Positions 22,251 through 34,958 of a stretch of DNA of 64,000 bases are shown here, piece by piece (within the stretch, counting starts at the first letter, position 1; each line of letters begins with the position of its first letter). The position numbers and the translations under genes are program-made. Below the pieces are notes generated by a model. It did not search any database. It was not told where the DNA came from and worked only from the letters and a program-made list of their open reading frames with translations. This DNA comes from Mycoplasma leachii PG50 (lineage in GTDB: Bacteria; Bacillota_I; Bacilli_A; Mycoplasmatales; Mycoplasmataceae): NCBI RefSeq assembly GCF_000183365.1, contig NC_014751.1:744001-808000 (forward strand), in the 5' to 3' direction.

Positions 22251-24664
22251 TACTCAATTACAATATTGACAATTCGATCAACAACTGCTATATATTTTAA
22301 ATTTTTATGATCTTTAATAAATCTGATAATATTTTCGTTTTCTTGTGCTAATTTTATTAAAATTTCTTTATCTGTTCCTTTTTCAACTTCAATTGTTGAT
22401 CTTAATTTTCCATTAACTTGTAAAGCAATAACAACAGTATTTTTAACTATTTTAGTTTCATCAAATTCTGGTCAAGTTTGTAAAGTTACACTAGTTCTAT
22501 TTCCTAATTTTTCTCATAATTCTTCAGCTAAATGTGGAGAAAATAAACTTAACATTTTTACAAAACCTTCAATATATGGTTTATAAACTGTAGATAATTC
22601 TTCTTTATAAATTGCATTTACTAAAACCATTAACTGACTAATTGCTGTATTAAATTTCAATTCTTTAATCATTTGAGTTACTTTTTTAACTACATCATTA
22701 TAAACATAATCTAACTTATGATTATTAGTATTACTAAACTCAACTTTATTAATCATTCTATAACAACGATTTAATCATTTCAAACTAGCATCTAATCCGT
22801 CAAAACTTCAAGGTAAGCTAGCATCTAATGGACCCATAAACATTTCATACAATCTTAAAGCATCAGCACCATGTGTATCTATTACATCATCTGGATTAAT
22901 AACATTTCCTCAAGATTTAGACATTTTTCTATTATCAGACCCTAATATCATTCCTTGGTTGAATAATCGTTGAAATGGTTCACTTGTTGGTAATAATCCT
23001 AAATCATATAAAAAATGGGTTCAAAATCTAGAATATAGCAAGTGACCAACAGCATGTTCTTGACCACCAATATACAAATCAACTGGTAATCATTTTTCTA
23101 GTCTTTTTTTAGATTCATCACCAATTAAATCAATTAAGTTATTTTTTGAATTAGCTAAAACATAAGCAATAAAGTATCAACTTGATCCTGCTGATTGAGG
23201 CATAGTATTAGTTTCTCTTTTATATTCTCTATCACCAATTTTTACATTTACTCAATTTTTAACATTAGCTAAAGGACTTTCACCAGTATTAGTTGGTTTT
23301 ATATAATCAGTCTTTGGTAAAGTAATTGGTAAATTGTTATCTTCAACTAAGATAATATTGTTATCTTTATCATATAAAACTGGGAATGGTTCACCATAAA
23401 ATCTTTGTCTTGAAAATAACCAATCTCTTAATTTGTAATTAGTTTTTTTCTTACCTAAATTATTTTTTTCAATATAATTATGAATTACTTGCAAACTTTG
23501 AATTCTATCAAGATCATTTAAAAAGTCTGAATTAATGTGTTTTCCTTCACCAACAAAAGCTTTAGATTGATCTTTTGTACTAATTACAAATCTAATTGGT
23601 AAGTTAAACTTAGTAGCAAAATCCCAATCTCTTTTATCATGAGCAGGAACAGCCATAATAGCTCCTGAACCATAATCATTTAAAACATAGTCACTAATTC
23701 AAATTTGAATTTGTTCTTTAGTTAATGGATTAATAGCATAACTACCAATAAATACACCTGTTTTAGTTTTTGATTCATCTTTTCTTTCAATTTCAGATTT
23801 ATTTGCAGTTAGTTCAATATATTTTTTAACTTCATTTAATTTATTTGGTGTTGTTAGTTTTAAAACAAGTTCATTTTCTGGAGCTAAAACAATATAAGTT
23901 GCTCCAAAAACAGTATCAGCTCTAGTAGTAAAAACTGGAATGTTTATATCATTTGATTTAAAGTTTATTTCACATCCTTCAGATTTACCAATTCAATTTC
24001 TTTGCAATTCTTTTACAGAATTTGGTCAATCTAAATTATCTAGACCTTTTAAAAGTTTGTCTGCATAATCAGTAATTTTTAAAACTCACTGACGCATTTT
24101 TCTCTTAACTACAGGATGTTCTCCTCTTTCACTAACCATTAAACCGTCTTTTTCAATAATTTCATCATTTGCTAAAACAGTCCCTAGTTCTTGACATCAA
24201 TTAACATCAATATTTCTATTTTCAGCTAAACCCTTTTTATAAAGTTCTTTAAATATTCATTGTGTAACTTTATAGTAATTTGGATCAGCTGTGTTAATTT
24301 CTTTATCATAATCATAACTAAAACCCATTTTAACAAGTTGAGCTTTAAAATTTTCAATATTTTTTAAAGTAAAGTCTCTTGGGTCATTTCCTGTTTTTAA
24401 AGCATATTGTTCAGCTGGCAAACCAAATGCATCTCAACCAATTGGGTGTAAAACATCATAACCTTGCATTCTTTTAAATCTACTATAAACATCAGTTGCT
24501 GTATATCCTTTAATGTGACCAACATGTAATCCAGCTCCACTTGGATAAGGAAACATATCTAAGACATAAGCTTTTTTGTGATTACTATCAGTAGTTTTAT
24601 AAACATTATTTTCTTTTCAATATTTTTGTCATTTTTTTTCAATGGCTTTGTGTGAAAAATCCAT
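22250..24664 (-). CDS. leuS: Leucyl-tRNA synthetase
   Basis: Class I synthetase for leucine, 804 residues, normal bacterial length. HIGH motif as HVGH in [12 protein letters not shown] (~residues 40-51), zinc/CP1 editing region with the [12 protein letters not shown] threonine-rich motif, [27 protein letters not shown], and KMSKS in NRKMSKSWGN. The C-terminal anticodon-binding region is complete. Start ATG 24662-24664. Several core Trp residues are UGA. Confidence 0.96.
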
Positions 24665-24767
24665 ATGTTAACTCCTTTACTATAATTAATTAAAATTGTT
24701 ATTAAAATGTTTAAGTAAGAAAATGAATAACTATTTATTAATTATATAAAAAAGTAAAAAAAAAAAA

Positions 24768-24781
24768 ACACCAATTGGTGT
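24768..24781 (-). terminator. Terminator of tRNA-Ile
   Basis: ACACCAATTGGTGT palindrome followed on the minus strand by a run of 13 T. It directly follows the tRNA and precedes the leuS promoter region (24665-24767), where I fixed no single promoter. Confidence 0.75.
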
Positions 24782-24798
24782 CAAAATTAATATTCATA

Positions 24799-24875
24799 TG
24801 GTCGGAATAATTGGACTTGAACCAACGACCTCTCCGTTATCAGCGGAGTGCTCTAACCAGCTGAGCTATATTCCG
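24799..24875 (-). tRNA. trnI: tRNA-Ile(GAU)
   Basis: Complete cloverleaf with acceptor CGGAATA/TATTCCG, anticodon loop CUGAUAA (anticodon GAU), T loop UUCAAGU and encoded CCA. Confidence 0.95.
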
Positions 24876-24932
24876 GATAACAAGATAATATTATATTTTT
24901 TTTGTTATAAATTCAAGATGTTATTTAAATTT

Positions 24933-27773
24933 TTAAATATTATTTTGTATTGTTTCTTTTTTAATAGTTTCAACTATAAATGTCGATTGCTTTAAATCTC
25001 TTCTAACAATTATAGCATATTTTTGATCGTTTATAGTAATTGAAACACTTTGAGAAATAATTAAACCTGAATTTTCTTTTTTAGTTTCACTAAATTCAAA
25101 TTTATTAAATCTTTGATCACTAAAATGTTTTTCTAGACTAGTTGTAAAGTTTGGTTTCTTATTTAAGTTTATAATAACATTGTTTAAAAGTCCAGCAAAT
25201 CATTTCAAGCTATCTTGATTTTTTGCTTTATCACTTGGAATTAGCTTATTAAATAAAAGATCTATTAATGAATTTGAATTTTCTTTCATCCCTTCATCAG
25301 TTAAACCTATAACTTCTTTAAATTTATTGGGATTTTCTAAAATAATAGAAAATAAATTTTTTTTGCCTTCTTTTCCATTATTTCATTTATATTTGTACTC
25401 AAAAATACCTTTTACAAAATTCTTTAAAGAAATTATACTAAACCCATAAGCTTTGTCAAGATCTTTTAGTTTTAAATCAGATGAATCTGAGTTAGAAATT
25501 TCATTTAAAATTTCAGTTATAGATTTATCTAGATAATAACTACCAAAATTAGGATAAGTATCTACTCTAATAAAATCTGATAATTTTATACTAAATAAAT
25601 TTTGAAGATTTAAGTGAATATTATTTGGAAATATATTTCTTAAACTAATGGCAACTTTTTTAAAATAGGGGAATATAAAATTTAAGGCTGCTGGAATTTT
25701 AATATTAAATTTTTCTAAAACTAGTTTTGTTACAGAATCATTTGTTAGTGCTGCAATAGTATCAAATGTTTGTTCAACATTTTTATCATATATATACTCA
25801 AAGAAATTTTCACCAAGAATTGGAATTAAACTTTTAATACCTGATTTGACTAAAGAAAAAGTAGGTTCATTTTTAATAAAATTATCTATTTTTGTTGAAA
25901 TATCATCAAATTTAACAAATTTTTCTAATAATGTCTTAATAAAATTGATTGTTTCATTATTATCTTTAAGTAAACTTTTTAATAGTTCATCTAGCTTTAA
26001 ATTTTTTAATATTATAGAAATATTTTCTATAACTTTAACAAAGTTATCATCAATAATTGGTTTATTTGATACAAAAGAATCAATGATTAAATTTAATAAT
26101 GAAATAAAAACATCTGCAAGTCCTTTTTTTAAAAATAATTCGCTTTCAAAGAAATTTTTAAGATCTATTTTTTCTATATATGTTTTAGCAATACTAAAAA
26201 TTGGACTATCAAATTTCAGATTTTTAAGCTTAATATTTGAAAGTGATTCAAATAATATAGCAACTAAAAATGTTTGAAATCCATTTAATTTAATTTCTTT
26301 TATAGTATTATTTTGACTTCCATTAAACTCAAAAAATAAACTATTATAATTTTGACCAACATTTGTTCCACTATTTTCGCTTCCAGAACTAGTAGTACTA
26401 TTTTCATTTTTATATTTGTTTTCTATATATTTTCCAGAAAATAAAATAGCAGCAAATTGTCTTAATCTGTACGCATTTCCTTTTTTGTTTACACTACCTA
26501 GATAATAATTTAGTGTATCTATTAAATATTTTAAATTTAAAGTTGTTTTAGAATTAGAACCAGATGATCCGTTATTATTAAGACTAGATATTTTTTTACT
26601 AGAAGTAGAACTTGCAGATGAACTAGAACCATTAATATTATTTATTCCATATAGTTCTTTAATAAAATCAGTATTTTTTTTGCTTTTATTAAATATATTA
26701 TCACTTGATATATTAAATTTTTCTTTTCTAGTTTCATCAAACAAACTAAAAAGATATTGGAATAATTCTAATCCTCTAATTAAACTTGCAGCTACTTTAA
26801 TATGTCTTTTAATATTATCTGGAATAATTGGTTGATTATTATTAGTATTATTAGAAATTATATTTACTGATGGAATTACACTTGTTTTATTATCAAATTT
26901 TCTTATTTTTCTTATAAATGTTTTTGATGTTTCTCATAACTTAACATTCAAACCATTATTAGGTTTAACTTCTGCAGACACTAAATTATAATCTTTATCT
27001 AAAATACCATTAATACCATCTAAAATATTTAAAAGAGCTAAGTTATTTAACTCAGATAATTCAAAATCTTTATATAAAGTTAAAGCATCAAATGTTTCAA
27101 TTTCTTTATTTAACTCTTCTAAAAATTTAGGATTAGAAAAAATAGCATTTAAAATAGTTGTTATAATGTCTTTACTTATTTTTAAATTGTTAATAATATC
27201 AGCAAACTTATTGTTAATATCAAAATTTTTACCTAAATCAAGTATACCAACAATACCAGCACTACTTAAATTTTCTAAAATAAGAGAAATAGCACCACTA
27301 ATTTGTTCACTAGTTAATCCAAATAAAGTTTTTGGTAATACAGAAGTTAAAAAATCAGTGTCAGTTCCTTTAATGCCATCTAAATTAATATTTTCATTTT
27401 TTTTAATAATTAAAGATTTGCCAAAATAATTTTCAAGAGCATCTTCAAAATCAGTTGATAAAGTAATTTTGTCTTTAACTTCAGCGTTTATATTATAGTT
27501 TTTTGCTTGTTGAAAAAAGTTTTTATTATTAAAATAAGATTTTAAAAACTCAAAATTATAGCCATAATAATCAGCTATAGCAACTTGTTTTAAAAGTGTT
27601 GCTGAAACTGTTTTAATATTATTTAATGAATTATTTGTAATTGTAACCTTATTATTATTGTTATTATTTGTATTTATAGATGGAGTTATAGTTTTTTTAC
27701 AAGCTAAAACTGTAGAAAATACACCAGTACTTACTAAAGTTAACGAACTAAAAATAGCAAGTATTTTTCTCAT
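24933..27773 (-). CDS. Large surface lipoprotein of unknown function
   Basis: A 946-residue prolipoprotein. A lysine-containing signal peptide is followed by a lipobox (STVLAC) with the lipidated Cys at residue 25, then a Thr/Asn linker with runs of Asn. The body is rich in Leu, Ile, Asn and Lys with repeated IL/NLxxL segments; a second low-complexity stretch of Ser/Gly/Asn lies around residues 380-400. Such proteins coat the mycoplasma membrane. I recognise no enzymatic domain. Start ATG 27771-27773 with an AAGGAG site. Single-gene unit with A-rich ends. Confidence 0.82.
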
Positions 27774-27904
27774 AAAAACTCCTTATTTAATATTGACAAT
27801 TATAAAAATTATAACATATTAGAAATATCTTACTTGTGATAGTATATTCTTGGCAAAATAACTATAAGTTCTATGACATATTAATTTTATCTTAAAAAAA
27901 TAAA

Positions 27905-27926
27905 AAGCAACATTTTTATGTTGCTT
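27905..27926 (-). terminator. Terminator of rplM-rpsI
   Basis: Stem AAGCAACA / TGTTGCTT with a 6-base loop and a T run on the minus strand, 9 bases after the rpsI stop. Confidence 0.8.
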
Positions 27927-27934
27927 AAAAGAGA

Positions 27935-28333
27935 TTAACGTTTTGAGTATTGAGGTGCTCTACGTGCTCCACGTAAACCATATTTTTTACGTTCTTTAAT
28001 ACGAGCATCACGAGTTAATAACCCTTGATCTCTTAATAATTTTCTATAATCTTCACTAGCTTGTAATAAAGCTCTAGCAATACCTAATCTAGTTGCACCT
28101 GCTTGACCTGTAAACCCACCACCAATTACTTTAACAATAATATCAAAATCTTTTAAAGTATTAGTTGCTACTAATGGTTGTTCTAAATCTTGAACTAAAG
28201 TAGCATATGGGAAAAATTCTAATGCTGGTTTTCCATTTACTGTAATCAAACCTGAACCAGGAGTTAAAATAACTTGAGCAATTGAAGATTTTCTTCTACC
28301 AGTTCCTCTGTAAATAACTTTATCTTTAAACAT
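27935..28333 (-). CDS. rpsI: 30S ribosomal protein S9
   Basis: 132 residues, full length. The [14 protein letters not shown] start, the [19 protein letters not shown] core and the conserved C-terminal [17 protein letters not shown] tail, which reaches the P-site tRNA, are all present. The start codon overlaps the rplM stop by one base (TAATG), so the two are translationally coupled. Confidence 0.97.
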   Translation of the reverse strand: MFKDKVIYRGTGRRKSSIAQVILTPGSGLITVNGKPALEFFPYATLVQDLEQPLVATNTLKDFDIIVKVIGGGFTGQAGATRLGIARALLQASEDYRKLLRDQGLLTRDARIKERKKYGLRGARRAPQYSKR

Positions 28334-28788
28334 TATTTAACATCTCCTTTTTTAGTTGAAATTTCTAAAACTTCAGGTTTTTGTGCAGCATATGGATGTT
28401 CAGATCCTTTAAATACATGTAAAGCTCTATATTGATTTGAACCTTGAACATTTTTTGGAAGCATTAATCTAATAGCTCTTTCTAAAATCTTAGTAGGATC
28501 TAGTTCTCTTTGAACTGAAACACTTCTTTTTTTCAATCCACCAGGATGCATTGAATGATGGTAGTAAAATTTATTAGATTCTTTTTTACCAGAAAAAATT
28601 GCTTTTTCAGCATTAATTACAATAACGTGATCTCCATTATTAATATGTGGAGTAAAATCAACTTTATGTTTTCCTCTTAAAATAAGAGCAACTTGAGTTG
28701 CTAATCTACCCACAGTTTTATTTTCTGCATCAACAATGTATCATTTTTTATTAATGTCTTTTGCAGAAATCATAGTAGTTTGTTTCAT
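28333..28788 (-). CDS. rplM: 50S ribosomal protein L13
   Basis: 151 residues. Reads through a UGA Trp at residue 16 (KKWYIVDAE) and has the [27 protein letters not shown] and GMLP-type RLMLPKN motifs. Start ATG 28786-28788 is preceded by an AAAGGAAG site that lies at the base of a predicted leader hairpin. First gene of the rplM-rpsI operon. Confidence 0.96.
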
Positions 28789-28801
28789 TTTTGCTAACTT
28801 C

Positions 28802-28831
28802 CTTTAATTGACTTGTCCGGGGTCTTTAAAG
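28802..28831 (-). promoter_or_regulatory. Possible L13 leader hairpin covering the ribosome binding site
   Basis: In the short untranslated leader of rplM, CTTTAA pairs with TTAAAG, and inside this GAC pairs with GTC around the GC-rich CCCGGACAA loop. The 3' arm TTAAAG overlaps the AAAGGAAG ribosome binding site. L13 leaders that allow autoregulation are known in Firmicutes; identity with that family is a guess from position and shape. Confidence 0.45.
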
Positions 28832-28849
28832 TGTGATAAGCATTAATTT

Positions 28850-28878
28850 ATTATATATAAACTTATAGTGTTTATCAA
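28850..28878 (-). promoter_or_regulatory. Promoter of rplM-rpsI
   Basis: TTGATA (28873-28878) and TATAAT (28850-28855) with a 17-base spacer; predicted start leaves a leader of about 55 bases before rplM. Confidence 0.7.
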
Positions 28879-28911
28879 CATAACAACCTAAAATACAAGC
28901 AATTAATTATT

Positions 28912-31900
28912 TTAAATATCATTATCTTTTAAAGTTAAAGTTGCATCAGTTTTATAAATTGAATTAAATCCAACAATTAAAGTAATTAAATAAATTCCAC
29001 TAACTGCAAAAATTACAACAAAAGGTAGTCAAATTGGAAAAATAATCGGAAGAACTATAAATGAATATAATGATTTAATAGTTGAATCAAAAATAAACCA
29101 ACCACTAACAAATCCAATTACTAACATATTAGCAATAACTATAAAATACATTCCTAAAATGTTTTCTGTAATATATTTATTTGAATAACCTAAAACTTTT
29201 AAAGTAGCAATAAACCTAACATTGTCTGAAATAATTAAAGAAGTAGTTAATAAAATAATTATAAATACAATCATTAATATTGTAATAATTGCTAAAACTA
29301 ACGTTAACATTACTAAACTAGAAATTTGATCTAGAATTTGTTTTGTAATTTGAATTGGAGTAATAGTTTTAATAACTCCTTGTCCAATTCCATCATAAAC
29401 AATTTTATTTTCTAAATGTTGTCCATTTAAACTAATAGGATTATAATCAGCAATTTTTGAATAAGTTGAAACTATTGTATCTAAATTACCAATATCATTA
29501 CTTTTTGAATATTTATAATTAAAAATCGGAAATTGATTATCAAAGATTTGTAAAACTTTTTTAGCTACATTATGATTAGGGTTTTTAGAATCATTAATAA
29601 ATTGTTCAACAAATTGATCATAACTATAATCAGTTAAAGACTTATTATTTAAATCTAAAGTATTTTTTAAAACTTGTTTTGCTTGAGTTGTTGAAAAAGT
29701 CTTATTTCACTGAGGAGCAAAAATATCTCTTCATCAAATTTGTTTATTTTGTTTATAATTTAAAATATTTTGAGCATCATCTTCTTTAATTCAAGCCATG
29801 CTTTCATTATAACCATTATGAATACCAACTATTTTAAATTCTTTAGTTTGACTTTTATTTGCAATTTTAAGTTTATTTTCTAAATAACTTTGATAATAAC
29901 TAGTAATATCTGAAAAATTATTTAAAGACAAATAATTATCATTAGTTTTAACTTTTAAATTATCTGTAGTAATTTGAGATCTTTGAACAAAACTATTAAA
30001 TTTATTATCTTGTTTCATAGATCAATCACTAGTTTTAAAAACAGTAGTTTTATTATTTTCTACATATTGTAGTTCATTTTGTAAAACATTTAGTGAAATT
30101 TTATCATTAGTATTTAAGTTCAATCTTTTTGCTATAGTTTGATTAATGATAATACTATTTTTATCTGAATCAAATAATTTTTTAATTAAATCATTTTTAT
30201 TTTCATCATATAAATCAATATAATCATGATTGTTTAAAATTCCATAAATTTTAAATGAATGTTTATTATCTAATGTTTTTACATTTAATAAAGTTCCTAG
30301 TTGCTCATAATTTTTATTAAAAGGAGCTAAGTTAAATCCTAAAGTGTAATCTTTATTACTATTGTATGAAATCTTTAAGTTTTGTTTTACAAAATAAGGA
30401 GCACGTGAATAAGCTGCTTGAATTAAAGCTTGATCATCTCTTTTATAAAACATTATACTAAATCATAAAAATAGTTTTGCAACCAAATCTTTTAAATCAT
30501 CTAATTTATATTTTTTATTAATAAAATCAGAAGCTGAAATATCTAAAAATTGATCTGATATAGAATTAGATTTATTTCACTTATTATCTAAAATATGATA
30601 AAGCCCCAATCTAGATTTACTATCTGTTAGTTTAAACTCTTTTAATATGTTAGCTTTAAAACTATCATTTGATAAACTAGATTTGCTTATTGATAATAAA
30701 TCAGAATTCAAAATATCTTCATAAGCTTTAGTTTTTAAAGTAATTTGCTCATTTTTAATTTGATTAAACTTATTAATTTTTAAATTTTCATTGTCTTTTA
30801 AATCAAAACTATTAACATAGTTTTTATTAATAGCTAAACCAATACTATTAGTATAAGTTGCATAAAATTGTTGTAAATATTTAAATTGATTTAATAATGT
30901 TTCAAATTCACTTGATTTTGTTTGTTTTAAATTACTAATTAAATTAATATAATCAGGTCAGTTTTTTAATAAAATAAAGTTTATTGAACTAGGAGAAGCT
31001 GATAAACTAGCAATATATTTAAAATATTGTTTTGTTAAAGCAATGTCTTGAGCTTGTAATAATTTCATATTTGCTAAAGCCAAGTTAATTGAATCAACTT
31101 CTTGTTTATATTTTAAATCAATATCTAAACTATAATAAGCATTATTAAAAGTTTGATCTAAATAATCTTTAATAATAGTTTCTAAATCATAACTTTGATT
31201 TTTACTAGGTAAAGAAGTGGCTAAATAAGAATCGTTGTTTTTAATAATATCATAAGAATTTTTAGATTTGATATCTGGATTAAATACTCTTATAAAAGAA
31301 AAAGGATTATTATAAGTTGGTTGGCTATATTCAACAACTTGATTATACTTAACTCCATTATAAGAATAAATCTTGTTATTTTTTAATAAATTTGGTGAAA
31401 CAAAAGAAATAGTAAATAAAATTGTAGCAATTAAAACAACAAACCCAACTCCAGTTAGTTTAGAACCAGAATCAACTAATAAAGCAGCTCTTAAACGATG
31501 ATTAAACTTTCTTTTATTAGATAAACTTTTAACTAAACTACCTAGTTTTGTAATTTTTTTAGCACTTCTATTTTCTAATAAATTAATTGCTCCTTTTTTC
31601 ATAATTAAATAAGCAATTAAAAATGAAATTGCTGAAATAATTAATCACATAAAAATTAAATTATTTAAAAATCCAATTCAATCAAAGCTAAAAACCCCAT
31701 AATCTAAACTAAAGTAATTAGCAAATTTATTAATAATAATAATTGAAATTAAACAAGATAAAATATATCCTAAAATTCCACCTACAATGCTTGTAAAAAA
31801 TGGCATCATCACATAATTAAATACCATTTGACGCTTTTTATACCCAATTGCTCTCATTGTTCCTATTTGACCACGAGAATTTAAAATTTGTTTTTTAGTG

Positions 31901-33057
31901 ATTAAAAAAGTAGTATATAAAACAACACTAATAACAGCTAGTAAAACAGCAGCAGAATAAATATTATAAGCACTAATAGTTTTTTTAATAACACTAGTTC
32001 TTGAATTAAATCTATAATTTGAATCTTCTAATTTATAAATTCATTTGCTTTGTGTTCTTTTATTAATTAATTCATTAAAATATTGATTCATTCAATCAAT
32101 AATCTGATCATTTAATTTATGTTCTGTTTTTAATGAATAAAATGATTCTCATTCATTATTTGAACTCACAACTAACTTAGAACTAGTCGAATCATACCTA
32201 TAAAAACCATCATCTTGTTTAATTAAGCCAAATCTTGATGGATCAACATAAATAATTCCTTCATTTAAACGATTAGGAATTGGTGAATAAGCATTAATTG
32301 TTGGAAAAATAAAATCAGCAGAATTTGCAAATCCAACTACTTGGTATCAATCAAAACTACTTGCATATTTAATCTGATAAACACCATTAACATCAGTTAA
32401 TCCTTGTTTTGTAATTTTATTAATATCATTAAATTGTTCTTGACTAGTTTGTTTATTATTTAATGAATTTACTAATAATTGATCGCCTAAAACATCTTTT
32501 TGAAATCTAATAATATCATTAATTTTTATATTATGTTTTTTAGCATAAATTGGATCAATTACAACTTCTTTGTTTGAATTAATATTTCTACCTTTAACAA
32601 TTACTATTTGATCAACTTTATTATTAGTTAAATATTGTTTTGAAATAGCTTTTAATGTTTGTAAATTATTTAAAGATTTAACTTGTTTAAATTCACGTGA
32701 TTCAGTTCTTGATCAATCAAATTTAAAATTGTATCTAGAATATAGTTTTTCATTTAAACGATTAATATATTGTTGTTGAGCTTGAATTTGATTATTAGAA
32801 GTAATTAAACTAGTTGGTAAATTTTCATATGGATCTAATTTTAAAACTAAATTATGTTGATTAGAATTAGTAATCAAATTATCATATCTATTTAAAACTC
32901 TTGAGTTAATTGCTGATATTAAAGACATAATTAAACTCATAATCATTACTAATAAAACTAAACCAAGTAATTGCGATTTATATTTAAAAGAGTTTTTTAA
33001 AGAGTTTTTTAAAATAAGACCCAGTCATTTATCTCTTTTTTGATATTTAGTTTTCAT
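28912..33057 (-). CDS. Large FtsX/MacB-type ABC transporter permease
   Basis: A 1381-residue membrane protein with two FtsX-like units. An N-terminal helix (~30-50) is followed by a large extracellular region (~55-330), a three-helix FtsX block (~335-470) containing GQIGTMRAIGYKKRQM, then a second N-terminal-like helix (~520), another extracellular region (~550-1190) and a final FtsX block with FIATLKVLGYSNKYI near the C terminus. This is the duplicated MacB/LolE-like layout found in mollicutes. No ABC ATPase is adjacent, so its partner is elsewhere. The substrate is unknown; lipoprotein or peptide handling is possible. Start ATG 33055-33057. Confidence 0.83.
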
Positions 33058-33137
33058 AATTATTCCTTTTTAATCTGATTTTTTAATATGATAATTTAAA
33101 CAGTCGTTCTTTTTTATTATATCAATATAGTAAAAAA

Positions 33138-33170
33138 ACACCATTTTTGTTACAAGTAACAAATTAGGTG
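33138..33170 (-). terminator. Terminator of the ecf-truA operon
   Basis: Two-part stem: outer CACC/GGTG and inner TTTGTTAC/GTAACAAA, followed on the minus strand by a T run. It separates truA from the FtsX-type permease gene. Confidence 0.7.
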
Positions 33171-33184
33171 ATTTATAAAAACAT

Positions 33185-33934
33185 TTATTTAAATTTAATT
33201 TGTTGCAAAACTAAACCCTTTGCTTCAATAATAAAAGGTGTTTTTTTACCAATGCCTTGCAACATTTCAATCAAAGTATTAACATTAATTTTATAATTTA
33301 AATAAGCATTTAAACAATTTGCAATAATAATTCTTATTTGATATCTAATAAAACCTGTTGCTTTAAATTGAATCACAACTTTATTATTAATTCTTAATAC
33401 TTTAATATCATCAATAATTCTTTTTGTTTGATAATTATCTCACTCATTTTCTTTTAAACCAGAAAATAATTTAAATTCATGTTCACCAACAAAAAGGTTA
33501 AAGATTTCTTGCAATTTTAAAATATCTATTTTTGAGTGTTTTCAAAAATATTCATATCGATTAGTAAAAATATCAAATTTATAATCATTAATATAATAAT
33601 TATAAATTTTATACTCAACTTCTCTTATATTAAAATCAGAATTTACAAATTTAGCATTTAAAATTCTAATATCTTTAGGTAAAGCTTTATTTATAGCTTT
33701 AATAAACTTTTCTAAAATTGGAGTAAAATAAATTATTAATAAAACTTTTTGATCTAAAGCATGAACATTAGCATCAGTTTTGCTAGCTCCAATTGTTTTA
33801 AACTCACTAGTTTTAATTACTTTTTTAATAGCTTTATTTAAAACAGTTTGAATACTTATAGAATTAATTTGATTAATTCATCCATGATAATTACTTCCAT
33901 CATAGCACAAAGTTAATAAAATACCTATTTTCAT
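33185..33934 (-). CDS. truA: tRNA pseudouridine synthase A
   Basis: Forms pseudouridine at positions 38-40 of tRNA anticodon stems. 249 residues. N-terminal LCYDGSNYHGW, the catalytic Asp in the motif ASKTDANVHAL (~residue 52), and the C-terminal FKATGFIRYQIRIIIANCL, equivalent to the family's GxxFLxxMVR motif. The motif is slightly divergent (SKTDAN instead of RTDAG), as often in mycoplasmas. It begins 1 base after ecfT and is translated from the same message. Confidence 0.88.
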
Positions 33935-33935
33935 T

Positions 33936-34946
33936 TTAATATGTTACTAGTGAATCAATGTGATTAATATGTCAGTTAGTAAATACTCCACTTGGATTCA
34001 AACCATAAACCATCATAAAAACAGCAAAACTAATACCTAATACAAATAAAATAAAATCAATTAGTCTTGGTTTAAATTGAACAAATCTAGTTCTTGAAGC
34101 GTTTGGATCATAACCTCTAGCATCCATTGCATAAGCTAAATCTTCAGCTTTTTGAAATGATGAAACTAATAAAGGAATAATTAATGAGGTTAAACTCTTA
34201 ACTTTATCTTTAAATTTTCCATTTTTAATATCAATTCCTCTACTTGCTTGAGCTTTCATAATTCTTCCTGCTTCATCAATTAAAGTTGGAATCATACGTA
34301 AAGCAATTGAAATAATCATTGACAAAATATAAACTGGAGCTTTAATTAATCTTAGTGGTGATAGCAAATCTTCAATAGCTAATGTTAATTGTAATGAAGG
34401 AGTTGTACCTGTTAAAATACAAGTTAATGTAATCATTAAATAAATTCTCATTCCCATTACTAAAGCACTATATAAAGCTTTTTCACTAAATCAAAAAACT
34501 TTTCAATTAAAAAAATATCCAATAGGTTGCAAGTTTTTAATATTTTCTAACTTATCGTTTTGTAAAATATTAACAGCATTAACATCTAATTGTCCAATTA
34601 ATGAATTACTAGTTTTTGTTCAAAAAATCTTATTAGTATTACTTGTAGTTCATTTTGAAATTTCTTCAATTGTTTGATTTGAAGGGTGAATGAAAAAAAA
34701 GTTCATAATTACAATAATTACAAAAATAAAACTAACAGGAACAAATAATCTAATTAACATTTTAAAACTTAATTGACTTAATGCAAAAACACTAATAATA
34801 ACTACACTAATAATCAAATATCCAGTAAGACCAATAGGAAAAAAAACAGAAACAATTAAAACTATAATCATAAATAGTTTCATTCTAGGATCCATTTTAT
34901 GAATGACTGAGTTTTTAGGAATATATCTACCAAAAGTAATTCTCAT
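33936..34946 (-). CDS. ecfT: ECF transporter transmembrane component EcfT
   Basis: Membrane scaffold of the energy-coupling-factor importer for vitamins and other micronutrients. 336 residues, longer than the usual ~265 because of an extra ~75-residue segment between the first hydrophobic cluster and the second (~95-165). Two coupling motifs with Ala/Ser-Arg-Gly, QASRGID and DARGYD, contact the ATPases. Start ATG 34944-34946. Third in the ecfA1-ecfA2-ecfT-truA unit; the substrate-binding S component is not in the window. Confidence 0.9.
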
Positions 34947-34958
34947 AATTTGGCCTTT

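Noticed and set aside
25846..26277. 143-codon plus-strand ORF in the lipoprotein gene
   Set aside because: Antisense shadow caused by AT-rich codon use; hydrophobic pattern is the mirror of Asn/Lys/Leu-rich coding.
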